From Thecamonas trahens ATCC 50062 (lineage: Eukaryota; Apusozoa; Apusomonadida; Apusomonadidae): a DNA stretch of 50,753 nucleotides. Made by a program: the position numbers and the translations under genes. Below, in pieces: positions 11,101 through 22,114 of the stretch. Under the pieces are notes generated by a model that searched no databases, was not told where the DNA came from, and saw only the letters and a program-made list of their open reading frames with translations. The stretch lies in assembly GCF_000142905.1 (NCBI RefSeq), contig NW_013657647.1, forward strand, positions 178,389 to 229,141. Direction: 5' to 3'. Position 1 is the first letter of the stretch; each line of letters begins with the position of its first letter.

Positions 11101-14100
11101 CAGCGGCGTCGGCGCGAGGCAGCAGGTTAAACTATGGGTGGAGATGAACGTCATCAGCTCTAGAACGTCGAGCCGCTTGCTGTCATCAACTGGCCAGAGC
11201 GAGCCTCCAGCGTAGAGAATAGGCCACATCTCGATGACGCAGGCATCAAAGCCAACGCCGCACGACATTGTCGCCCGGTCGGCAGCAGACAGAGCGTACG
11301 TCTCGAGCATGTGAACAACGAGGTTGTTGAGCGAACTGACCTCAATGCACACACCTTTGGGATTGCCGGTTGTACCCGAAGTGTAGATGACGTACGCAAG
11401 CGAGGCAGACGAGAAGCCACTGCTAGCAGGCGCAAGAACGCCTGGCCGCGCCGGATCGTAATCCTCTGCACCAACGCAGCCGTCGATCTCGAGCCAGTGG
11501 CTGCAGTGCGGCATGACTGCTCGGTCGAGGCTTGCCACCAGCTCGGACGTCTCGGCGTGAAAGAGGCAGATCGGCGCGCGAGAGTCAGCCAGCATGTACT
11601 CCAGGCGGTGGACCGGGTAGTGGTAGTCCATCGGCATGTAGGCAAGGCCGGCGCGCATGATGCCCACCATGGCAACCAGCGAGTCGATGGACCGGTGCAT
11701 GCAGACACCGACAACAGTGTCGTGGTCCACACCCGGCACGTCTAGGAGCATAGACGCAACTCTGGCCGATGCCCCCTCGAGACCGGCAAAGGTCAGGCGC
11801 CGCGGCGGCGAAGACCCCACCTGAGTCCGTCCAGCCTCGTCCACAGCCACAGTCTCGGGCGGAAGCTCAGCGGCGTGTCTAACTAGGACGTCAAGGAGCG
11901 AGTGTCGGTCATCGAGATCGAGCCGCTCCGGCTGAAAGGCGTGCATGACAGTCTCAATCTCGACAGGGGGAGCGACTTGAGCCGATGCAAGAACAGTGCC
12001 TGGCTCGGCAATCCAGGACGAGGCCAAATGGACAAACCAGTCTAGCATCCGTTCCATCCGCGCCGGTGCAAAGACATCGGCGTTGTACTCGAGTGAGAGC
12101 GCGGTGCGACCGTCAGCCAGGCGGGCGGCGACAAGAGTGAGGTCAAACATGGCGGCATGCCTAGGCATCTCGCAGCCAGTTGCGGCAAAGGGACCAAAGT
12201 CGACCCGAGTCCCGGGTCCACCCTCGCCGAGCAGCAGCGCACCAAGTGCATTGTGCTCGATTTGGGTCTTCTGCAGGACAAAGGCGGCCTGGAAAATCGG
12301 CGAGCGAGACGAGTCGCGCGCTGACGAGTCCATGCACTTGGCCACCATTTCCGAGAACGGAAAGTCTTGATGGTCGAGGGCTTCCAAGACCGAGATCTTG
12401 ACCTGGTCAACGAGCCGGTACAAGCTTGTGGACTTGGGCTGCACCACGTCGCGGATGGGAACCATGTTGATAAAGTAGCCGACGGTGTCCTCAAAGCCCG
12501 GTTCGGAGCGGCCAGCCATAGGCGAGCCGACAGTGACGTCGGTCTGGTGGGTGACTCTCACCAGAAGCGCCTTGAACAGCGCGAGCAGGACGACATACTC
12601 GGTGGCGGAGCAGTCGCTTGCCAGCGATGCTAGCGCTGCGGTTACATCGGCGCTGAGATGCGTTCGGACAAGTCCACCAGCGTGCGAGGCACTGGCCGGA
12701 CGGACATAGTCGGTCGGGAGATCCAGGGCCTCGACGCCGTCGAGCTTGCGCTTCCAGAAGCCCTCGAGACGCGAGCCCTCTACGCCGGCGAGGATGGCGG
12801 CCTGGTGGGTAGCAAAGGCATGGTACGGCTTGCCGGGCTGGGCGAGGCCAACACCAATGAGCTGCGGCGCGACTGGTGCAGGCTTCGACTTGTGAGTCCC
12901 GTACCGCGCCGCGAGCTGGCTGACTATGAGAACGAGTGACCACAGATCAACGGCAATGTGGTGAACAGCAAATCCGAGCCAGAGTCGGGGCCCAGGGCAC
13001 GACACGGCGCGACAAGCTAGGAGCCGGCCACTGCCAAGATCAAACGGCAGGAATGCGAGAGAGTCGAGCGCGGCGCGAGCAGCGGATGCACTGCTGGCCT
13101 GCACGCGGGAAAAGAGTGGGATGCCAGCGTCATGTGCAGCCTTGCGCAGCTCGTTCACATTTCGAGACCGCGGTGCATTTCCAGCGTAGGCCGTGCGCAG
13201 CTGTGGATGCGCGTCGAGCACATCGTAGAGCGCGAGTTCAAAGGCATCAAGTTCAAACACACCTGGTGCCTCAATCTCCATGGCAAATGTGATCGAGTAT
13301 GCGGCAGTAAGGAGCTTGCCCGGAGTAGAGTCTGCACCAGCGCCACTGGCAATCTGGTCAAGGAACCAGAGCGCGTTCTGGTTGTACGACAGCAGCATCA
13401 GCTGCGTCGACGGGCTTGATGCGGGAAGTATCGGCGACGGGGGATCGATGGAGTGGCCGACGCACACGCCAACAGTGCTGCAGCGACACCGGCAATCGTC
13501 GGTGCGTTGTAAAAGGCTGATAGCGGGTAGTGAACTAGACCAAACTCGCGACGGAGCCGGGAGACCAGGCGCGTGGCGGTCAGCGAGTGGCCGCCAAGAT
13601 CAAAGAACGAGGTTGTGGCCGAGAGAGAGGTCATGGGCAGCGCGAGCATGTCAGCAAAGATGGCTGCGACGAGGGACTCAGAGTCGGATGCAAACGATCC
13701 TGGCGCCCGTGGTGAGAGGCGTGCGAGAGCGCCAGTCGAATCGGCTCGTGGGCCTTGGCCAGCGTTCCCGCCATGGCTCGCATGCTCGATGAGTGCATCG
13801 TGCGTTGGCGGCGGCAGCGCCTTGCGGGCAACCTTGCCTGACGGAGTGAGCGGAAAGTGGTCCATAAAGACGAACGCCGACGGGACCATGTACGACGGCA
13901 GCGAGGCAGCCACGTGGTCGACCAGATCCGCTGGCGTGACCGCCGGATCGCCGCCAGAGCCAGACAAAGCGGCAGCGACAAGGTAGGCAACCAGAATACG
14001 TGACGCTGGTGAGCTAGATGTCGAGCCCGGTGCGTCTTGAGCGACAACGACGGCTGATTGAATCGCTGGGTGGGTGCCGAGAACAACCTCGACCTCCCCA

Positions 14101-17100
14101 ACCTCGACTCGATGACCACGAATCTTGACCATGGCCGACTTGCGGGCGAGGTACTCGAGCTCTCCAGACGCCAGCTGGCGGACCATGTCGCCAGTGTGAT
14201 AGAGACGGGCGCCAAGCGGAGCGGCGGGCGTCAGGGTGTCGGGCACAAAGGCTGCCGCGGTGAGGTCAGGTGCGTGGAGATAGCCGCGGGCGAGAACGTC
14301 GCCGCCGATGAGCAGCTCGCCCGGAACACCGGGCGGAACAACAGCTCCGCTGGCATCAACTATGTAGCAACGGGCCTTGGCGATGGGAAACCCAATCGAC
14401 GGAAGTGCGGGCCAAGCCGCTGGATCGCCGTCAAGAACCGCAGCGGTGACCACGTGGGTCTCGGACGGCCCGTAGTGGTTGTGCAGCGAGGACTTGGGCC
14501 CGAGACCAGCAAAAAGCGCGCGGACGGCGCGGGTGCAGAGGAGCTGCTCGCCGGCGGTGATGACCTGGCTGAGCGCGCGCGGAAGGAGCCGAGTCTCGAG
14601 CGCCATCTCGGCAAGCGCCTGCAATGCGACGTAGGGAGAAAGACTCGCTCAACGCGCGCAGTCTCCATGACTGCCAGCAGCATTTCAAAGTCTTTGCGGA
14701 CCATTTCGGGGACGAGAACTAGCGAACCGCCTGTAGAGAGCGCGGAGAAGAGTTCCTGAAAGTGGACATCAAACGAGAGCGAAGCAAACTGAAGAGTAAC
14801 TGCCGGGTGCGCGCCGAGCGTGATGTGCTGCCAGGCGATGAGGTTAGAGAGTACACCCGAGACCATGGCGACGCCCTTCGGCAAGCCAGTTGAGCCCGAC
14901 GTGAAGATGACGTAGGCCAACGAGTCTGGCGAGCGCGGCGTCAGCTCGAGGTTGGCGGCACAGGTCGAATCCGAGGTCTCAGGCTCAGGCTCGAGCGGAA
15001 GCTGGATGATACCAGCCATGCTGGCTGCGGCGTCGGCCATATCAGGCTCAAGAAAGCGGGAAGCTGTGGCGTCCGAGACCAGGGCGACTGGTGCACACGA
15101 GGTCTTGAGCATGTATGCCAGGCGCGAGGCTGGATATTGCGGGTCGAGCGGGACGTACGCGCCGCGAGCCTTGAGAACGGCGAGCACAGCTACAACCATG
15201 TCAATGGAGCGCGGAATCATGACGGCCACACAAACGTCAGGGCCAACACCAAGGTCAACAAGCTTACGGGCAAGGATGTTGGCAGCAGCGTTGAGCTGAG
15301 CGTAGGTACAGGAGGCCGACGGCGTGTTGGAGACGTCGGTTTCAGCATAAAACGCGAGCGCGAGCGCGTCCGGAACGCGGGCGACAGCAGCCTCGAACAT
15401 GGCCTCGACCGACGAGGCGGCGAGACTGGCGTACTCGCCAAGCTCGGTCGGCTGCAACAGCGCTGCCTGGTGATGCGGCGGAGCGACGGCGAGCTTGCCC
15501 ACAATGTGGTTGACTTCTGCGTCAGTAAGAAGGGAGATCGAGGTCAGATCAAGAGTCCCGGGCTGAGCAGCGGTGGCGAGGCTCTCCAGCACGCGAACAA
15601 AGTGGGTCGCGAGGCGGGCGACGGTGTCTGATGCAAGCGAGGCCTCCGCGCAGTGTACAGCGCCACCAAGGCTGCCGTCGGGTGCCTCGGCAAGGACGAG
15701 TCCGACGAGCGCAGCATGAAGCGAGAGCGGAAACGGCGCGGCGAGGTCGGAGCCGGTGACGGTCACGCCCGGGCCGGGCTCCCACTCGGACTCGGGCCCG
15801 CAGACACCGGTGAGGACCAGCGGTGGCGCAGTGGCGCGACCATGAGCGCGAACAAAGGCAAACGCCGCGTTGGTCTCGGTCTCGCCGCGCTGAACAATGC
15901 CAAGGGCGGCGAGCTTGTCGCGCAGCAAATCGGCCGGATACTCTTGGTGCTCCGAAGCAAAGACAAGCGCGTCGCGGACGGCTGCGACAAAGGTGGTCAA
16001 GGTAGCGTCGCCATCCGGGACGGTGAGCAAAACAGGGACCGAGTTGGCAAAGGCACCGACAGTGAACGCGGCGCGCGAGCGCCGAGCGCGCCCGGAAAAG
16101 ACAGTGGAGACCACCAGCTCTTCCTGGCCGCCAGCGTAGCGTGAGAGGACCAGCGCGTAGGCCGCAAGGGCTAGAGCCTTCAGATCGACGCCGAGTGAGC
16201 GGGAAGCACGGTCAAGGGCTCGGACGGTGGCGCGTGGGATAAGGAAAGTGGCCGGTGGCGGCAAGGGCTGAGCATTGTGTGTCTGCTCGCGGGTGAGCTC
16301 CAGCGGCGGCAAAAGGTGTGCGCCCGCACCGAGAGCTTCGTACCAGTTGGAAAACAGGGCCTTTCCACGGTCTGAGTCGAGGTAGCCGGCCAGGTGTGTG
16401 GCGTAGCGCGGGTACTCGAGATCGACATCACGAGAAGAGGCATGAACCCGGGCAATGAGCCGGGCATGCTGAATCTCGGTCAGCATGTAGCCTTCCAGTA
16501 GATGGCGGAGAAGGATGAGGCCCGAGAGCTCGTCGGCAACCAGCCGAGAAGCGACAATGGCAACAGTCCACGCAGCGTCATCACGTGTATCGCGGCAGTA
16601 GACAACCCGGAAGAGCGGCGCGGCTGACGGCGGGTGGAGGTCTCCTCGGAAAGCGAGACGAGCAAGCTCGTCGCGGCGATCGCACTCCTCGACCAGACAC
16701 GAGTGCGCAGCGGCGACCCACTCTGAGTGCGGTGGATGGACAAAGTAGGTGGCGGCATCAAGGGCATCGGAAGCGAGGTCAAAGGCGGCGCGAAGCATGG
16801 GATGGCGCGCAAGCAGCAGGCTGGCGGAGGCCTGAAGGCGCGAGAGCTCAAAGAAAGCGCCGTCGTGAAGCCTGATGGAGGCGGCGACAACCAGATGCGG
16901 AAGTCTGCGACCGGCGCGAACGACGGCGGCTTGCTGGAAGCTCAGCGGCGCCGGCTCATCGCCAACAATAGCTGCGACTGGGAGCGCAACAAGCGGCGGC
17001 GAAGACGATGAGAGTGACGGCGAGTAGGCCGAGGTCAGCGGTGACGATGAGGCCGACGACGGAAAGGCGGGAATGCCCTGGGCCCGCACAAGCGGCGAAG

Positions 17101-17703
17101 GCATGGCGTCAAAGTAAGAGGTGAACGATCCGACAAACGAGCCGGCTGCAAACGAGGGCGTGGCGATGGCCGTCGGTGACTCGGCGGTCAACGGAGCGTA
17201 CGACGACCTGACGGCCGGCGAGTACAGCAACGGTGACGGAAGAGGAGCGCCGGGCGAAGCCACGGTAGCCATGAGCACAGCAGGTGGTGGCTGGACAACA
17301 GCTCCATCTCCAGCTCCAGGAGCAGTCGACGAGACAGGCGGTGATGCGGCCGAAGCGAAGCGGAGCGACGATGCGGCCGAGGCAGCGAGGACATGGGCGT
17401 GGAGCGAGGAGCGGACCGACGAGGCGCGGAACGACGATCCGGTAGAGAGTGAGCCAGGTATGGTCACGCGCAGTGGAGAGGAAGGAGCACTAGATGTATT
17501 GTTGCTGTTTTGCTCGTTTCGGTCAGTGTCTGAGGCTCAGTCGCGCCTCGCGATGACTGCCCATCCTCCACCTGGCCCACATCGACCCGGTTGGCATGGG
17601 GGGGGACGGCCGCCTGCGACAGTGCTGCCGACATGCCCGACATGGTAGGCGGTGCCTTGCGCCCAGTGCCACGCCCACGGCCTACGCGGCGGCAGTCAGC
17701 CAT
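5152..17703 (-). CDS. Trimodular non-ribosomal peptide synthetase, C*-A-T-C-A-T-C-A-T-R
   Basis: Three uninterrupted segments (17703/17467-14360, 14624-13398, 13467-5152) form one assembly line of about 4,180 residues once single missing bases are allowed at 17508-17511, 14632-14634 and 13439-13443. Order, N to C: low-complexity leader (17703-16960); degenerate condensation domain (16960-15520; the HHxxxD site reads SRLVAD, no His pair); adenylation A1 (15420-13800; FTSGSTGLPKG, NHYGPSE); carrier T1 (FFDLGGHSL, 13600); C2 (HHIAVDLWS, ~12950); A2 (YTSGTTGNPKG, ~11370); T2 (FFEFGGHSL, ~10110); C3 (HHICCDLWS, ~9490); A3 (YTSGTSGTPKG, ~7880); T3 (FFELGGYSL, ~6640); reductase R (TGATGFVG, ~6370; YSQSK, ~5880). 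R domains release the thioester as aldehyde or alcohol. My reading of the A1 pocket (D-V-Q-F-I-A-H-V-V) is proline-like; A2 and A3 are not assigned. Start: ATG 17703 by codon use; ATG 17272 is the alternative. The product is unknown. Confidence 0.88.
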
Positions 17704-18212
17704 GGTAGATGTGGTGAAAGATAGAGATGTGGTGCGGAGAGAGTGGTGGGTGTAGGGGTGTGGGGAGGGGGGGGGGGAGGGGACGGAGGAAGAGGAGAGC
17801 GAGAGCGAGCGGGGGAGAGGGCAGTGGAGCCGTGGCGGAGGGGGGGTGTCACGGCGTAAGGATACAATTTTGGCTTGAAAAGCTCAACCGGCCATTTCGT
17901 TTGGCAAACCGGCCCAAACAGGCGCTAACGGAAGGCGAGGGGAAAGCGAAGAGGGTTACAACTAGGAAGTAAATGGTATCACCCTGCAAGTCCAAAAGGT
18001 CAAGGGAATCCTGGCCAAGTACTTGAAGATGGAGGAGGAGAGGGAAATGCGCGGGTGATGGGGGGGATGTAGACCACGTGACCTGACCGGGGGGTTTTCG
18101 GGATATTGGGAGGGGGAGGGGAGGGGAGGTTAGTGAGGCCGAGGTGGAGAGAGAACGGCGTCGACCGAGGTAACGTCTCTCTCGTCGATTCAGCAAAACG
18201 TCGTCTTTAGGG
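17704..18212. promoter_or_regulatory. Divergent promoter region between NRPS and amino acid transporter
   Basis: There is no credible gene in these 509 bp. The plus strand is G-rich, so the NRPS sense strand carries a C tract (complement of G11 at 17767-17777) about 65-75 bp upstream of its ATG. An E-box-like palindrome CACGTG lies near 18074-18079. No TATA-like element is clear. Confidence 0.4.
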
Positions 18213-19941
18213 ATGGGACGCGGGGGGATGGCGCAGGAGAAAGGATCAGTCAATGCATCTGGAGTGATGAGCGAGTCGTCTGCACTGCTTGGCCATGTCG
18301 AAGTGGTTGAGGGAGGCACGGCCAATTCTGACCACGACGGCCACGGCCACGGCCATGGCGGTCATGCCCAGGCCTCAGTCCCTGCTTCTATCTTCAACCT
18401 CATGAACACTATGATTGGAGGTGGCACTGTTGCCATGGGTACGGGGGTCGGGGGGGGGGGGGGGGGGCGGGAGGGGGCGGGGAAGGGGGCGGGGGAGGGG
18501 ACGGGGAGGGGACGTGGGGGGGGAAGGCGGGGGCGGAGGCATCCACAGTCACCGCAGTCACATGAGAGGGGATAGGGCCCGGGTGGGAAGAGGGAGGAGG
18601 GAAGAGGGGGAAGGGGGAAGGGAACTTATAGTGTGGAGGTGTTGGTGTTATCGATGTGGAATCCGGGTTCGACTGGCTTTGTGGTGGCCGACCCTGCATG
18701 GTCGTTGGTGCCTTGCTGTGGCTGGCTGGCTGGTGACTGGTGGTGGCTGGTGATGGCTGTTGGTCGTCATCATGGGGGGATGATGGAGAGTACAGCCGTT
18801 TGCTTTCAAGAGCGCCGGCATCGGGTTGACGCTCATCTTTATGCTTATTATTCTTGTGTTCTGCGACTACACGCAAAAGCTGCTCTTCCGCTCCTCGCGG
18901 ATTGCGGGCAAGGCCGGACGGACGTACGAGGACCTGGGGCGTGTGGCGTTTGGTGAGCGTGGGGTCAAGGTGACCCAGATTGTGGAGGTGCTCAACACGT
19001 TTGGCGTGCTCATTGCATACCAGGTCATCATTGCAGACCAGTCTGACATTCTCAAGCGGTGGCTCTCGGACGACTTTATCCTGCTCCGGTGGCACTCGAA
19101 GCTCTTCCTCCTGGTGGCTGTGGTGGCTGTCATCATGCCGGTTTCGATGGCGCGGACGATGAAGTTCCTAGCCATTCCGTCAATGCTCTCCCTGCTGGCG
19201 ATTGGGATCACGGGCGTGGCCATCATTGTGCGTGGCATCGAGCATGCCGGCTCGGCGACCAAGAGCTCGCAGATCCCGTCGTGCAGCGTCGAGTTTTTCA
19301 AGTTTGAGACTAATCTGCTCCTCGCACTGCCGATCGTGACCCTTGCCTTTACCTCGCATATTAACTACCTGCATACGACGGATGCGCTTAAGCGCCCGAC
19401 GCCTGGTCGCGTTGCGCTCGTCTCGCACACCTCGATGATCCTCTCGGCCGTCTTCTACATTGCGGTCGGTATTCTTGGCTACTCGACGTTCTGCGACTCG
19501 ACGCCCTCGGACATTCTTGTCGGCTACTCGCCGAGCGACGACCTCATCCAGGTCTCGCGGGTCCTCATGATCATCTCGTTTATGTTCTCGTACCCGCTCC
19601 TCTGCTTCCCGTGCCGCAACGCGGTGACCCAGATCTTGTTCAAGGGCAAGCCGTTCTCGTGGCCCCGCCACATCAGCATCACCCTCATCATTGTTGTCCT
19701 CACTTACCTGGTCGCCATCTCGGTCCCAAACCTCGGCGTTGTTGTCGGCTTTATCGGCTCCATCACTGCCACCGCCCTCTCGCTCACGCTTCCGACCGCG
19801 TACTACCTTAAGATCGCCGACGGCCCGATTACGTCGGCCGACAAACTTCCGGCGCTGGCAGTCCTCATTCTCGGCACCTCGTTTGGCATCGCTGCAACGG
19901 CAGCATCGATCTACAACATTACCCAGGGCAATACCGAGTAG
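18213..19941 (+). CDS. AAAP/SLC38-type amino acid transporter
   Basis: This is a sodium- or proton-coupled amino acid permease of the amino acid/auxin permease superfamily. Exon 1 (18213 to about 18438) encodes a His/Gly-rich cytosolic tail (HDGHGHGHGGH) and the start of helix 1, FNLMNTMIGGGTVAM, the family's unwound-helix signature. Exon 2 (from about 18791-18796) resumes with PFAFKSAGIG and supplies roughly ten more hydrophobic segments, including PIVTLAFTSHINYLHTT and FPCRNAV, both typical of SLC38/SLC36 proteins. Total length is about 455 residues, normal for the family. The exact splice pair is uncertain: GTACGG at 18439 with AG ending at 18790 keeps frame, and so does GTCGGG (donor near 18447) with AG ending at 18795. 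It may feed amino acids to the cell generally; a link to the divergent NRPS is only inferred from position. Confidence 0.85.
18439..18795 (+). other. Intron of transporter gene, G18 run
   Basis: About 350 bp between the two halves of transmembrane helix 1. It starts G-rich, with 18 consecutive G (18450-18467) followed by many GGGG blocks to about 18530, a strong G-quadruplex candidate in the transcript. Exact borders are ambiguous. Confidence 0.6.
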
Positions 19942-19985
19942 TAAAACACGACGTGTCGCGATGGTTTGACGGACGGCTCTGAAGC

Positions 19986-21774
19986 TCAGTCGTCCTCGAT
20001 TCGCCCGATGACGACGTCGATGACCTCAGCCATGATCTCGCGGAGCTCCTCAAGATCGATCGTGGTGTAGTCGCCATTCTCATCCTTGATGTGGTTGGCC
20101 GGAAACGCGGTGTTGGTCCACGACGCGTAGTGGATGCCTGACCATTGCGAAGTCCTCGCGTACATCGGCGGCGAGTCGCCGACCGGCCGCAGCTCGACGA
20201 GGGCTGCATGATCGGGGAGGAAGAGCGAGTGTGTGAGCGCAGCGCCATGCATGCCCACCAGGACATCAGTCTGCGAGACAATGTCAAGCTGGTTGGAAAA
20301 GGCGTACTGCGAAAAGTCGACGACGTCAACAACCACCGGCCGTGTGCGGAGGCTGCGCGGCGACGGTGGTGGCGGTGGCGATTGCACCACTCGGCGATGC
20401 GAGCGCGGCTTCGCCTCTGTGGCGTTGCCTGCGTGGCTCGAGCGAAGCGGTGGCGGTGGGCTGGACGGAGGGGGCGGGCTAGGCGATGGGAGCGGTTTCG
20501 GCGGCTTGCCAAGCGCACGCAGCATGTCGACCAGCTCGGCCTCGTTGGCGATTTGGCGACCCATGAACGAGTGGTCGACAAACGAGTGGTACGGCCGGCG
20601 TGAGATAAAGGTGATTCGCAGCGGAGTCGACTTTGGCGCACCGGTCAGGTCGCGCATTTGAAGCCCGAGACCGTTGAGAACATAGGTAGCGTAGGCACGG
20701 AGAAGCCCGACCCCGCCGGTGCACTGCGGGTTCTTGTCAAAAAAGATCGAGGTGTAGCCAGGCGGCGAGAGAGCAGCGCGCGCAAAGCGAACGACCTTGC
20801 CGCCGGCAAGCCGCATAGCGTCATTGTAGAACGTCGACGTGCGGACGAGCTTGCGGAAGAGACGTGCCCAGAGATGGTCATATGGCCCGGACTTGTGGTT
20901 GTCGAGAAAGACAACATCGACTTCAGCCGGATCCCAGCCGTTGACATAGCAGCTGATAAAGGCGTTGACAAGGTCGGTCGTCGAGTGGTACCAATTAAAG
21001 TGCTCGCCGCGTTCACGGGTGACCAGCACGACCGGCGTCTCCATATCGAGATCCACGACCGGCATCTGCTCCGACGAGCTGGCGCCAGCAAAGGCCAGGG
21101 CGTAGTCGCGGAGATGATCGGCCGGGAACATTCTCGGCTGAAAGTCGGATGTGGTGAGGCAGAGCGACGACCAGCCGCCGTTGCGTTTGAACTCGAGGAA
21201 GGTCGGCGTGCCCGCGCACATGTAGCCAGGCCGAGACCGCGGGCACTGGATGGCGCGCGCCGTCTGAAAGTCGACAACCAGATTCGAGGCTGTGCAGAGA
21301 ACGTGAGGCGCAGTCGGTGCCGGCATAAACGGATGCCTGGTTGATGCGCATTCGAGCCGGCCAGCCAGATGTGGAAACGCTGGCGCTTCAACAGCTTCTT
21401 CTGACGCTGTTACGTTGTCGCCGGCTGGCAGTGGCGGTGGAAGCACCACGCTCGAGTCGAGCGAGATATGACCTTGCGGGCGCGACGGCTTGAGACCGAG
21501 CAATTGGCGACGGCTGTCTTGCCTGGTCTGATCTGAAAGGGCGGGCGGCGGCGGCGGCGGNNNNNNNNNNNNNNNNNNNNNNNNNNNNNNNNNNNNNNNN
21601 NNNNNNNNNNNNNNNNNNNNNNNNNNNNNNNNNNNNNNNNNNNNNNNNNNNNNNNNNNNNCCCCCCCCCCCCCTCCGCCTTTCCGCCTCGGTTTCTGGCT
21701 CCCATCGCTCCGCCACCAACACCCCGCCAACACCCCACCTCCGGTACCGTACTGGCCACCATAGCTAAAGCCAT
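19986..21774 (-). CDS. GT61/EOGT-like glycosyltransferase, gap in N-terminal part
   Basis: The protein matches the DUF563/GT61 fold: LRITFISRRPY, then DVLVGMHGAALTHSLFLPDH, the GT61 signature seen in EOGT (O-GlcNAc) and plant xylosyltransferases, then a C-terminal acidic helix. GT61 enzymes act in the ER or Golgi, moving sugar from a nucleotide donor to protein or glycan. About 500 residues follow the gap. A 100-N gap (21561-21660) falls in the N-terminal region between Gly/Pro-coding runs; an ATG at 21774 is a possible start, but the membrane anchor cannot be confirmed. Between the two conserved blocks sits a 50-60 residue Pro/Ser-rich insertion (about 20335-20510) absent from typical relatives. 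It converges with the transporter gene (44 bp). Acceptor and sugar are unknown. Confidence 0.8.
21561..21660. other. Assembly gap (100 N)
   Basis: Exactly 100 N, probably of unknown true size. It is flanked by GGCGGCGG repeats on the left and 13 C on the right (21661-21673), so sequencing likely failed in a GC homopolymer inside the glycosyltransferase gene. Confidence 0.98.
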
Positions 21775-22114
21775 TCAGACCACCTCACACCACTCACACA
21801 CACACACACGCGCGCACACACACCAACCCACCCTCTTCCCTCCTCCCCTTCCATCCACCACACCTTCCACGCCTCCCCCCCCTACCCGGACACACCTCCC
21901 GCTTCCTGTCCCCCTCCCTCCCCTCCCTCTCACCCTCTCTGTCGCTGCTGACAACGGATACTGCTGTTGCTGCTGCTGGCTCTGTCTCGGTTGGGTTTTT
22001 TTCGTGTCGGGCACTTTGGAACGGCTGAGAAAATAGCGCTTGTTTTTTCACTCCTAAGAATATCGTCCACACACACACACACACACACACGCTGATACAC
22101 GCTGACAAGACCAG
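21775..22114. promoter_or_regulatory. Divergent intergenic region with CA repeats and pyrimidine tract
   Basis: These 340 bp separate the glycosyltransferase (-) from the PH-like gene (+). They contain CA/CG dinucleotide repeats (about 21794-21825 and 22070-22091) and a C/T-rich stretch (about 21830-21940) on the sense strand of the downstream gene. No gene is seen. Confidence 0.5.

Noticed and set aside
13398-13467. A 53-nt intron (GTGTGC...TCAAG) joining the two NRPS segments
   Set aside because: It would restore frame, but a single missing base in the adjacent G5 run explains it equally well and matches the other defects; kept only as an alternative.
14600-14660. Intron in the A1 adenylation domain
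   Set aside because: The break falls inside a conserved block with no residues to spare, so there is no room for an intron.
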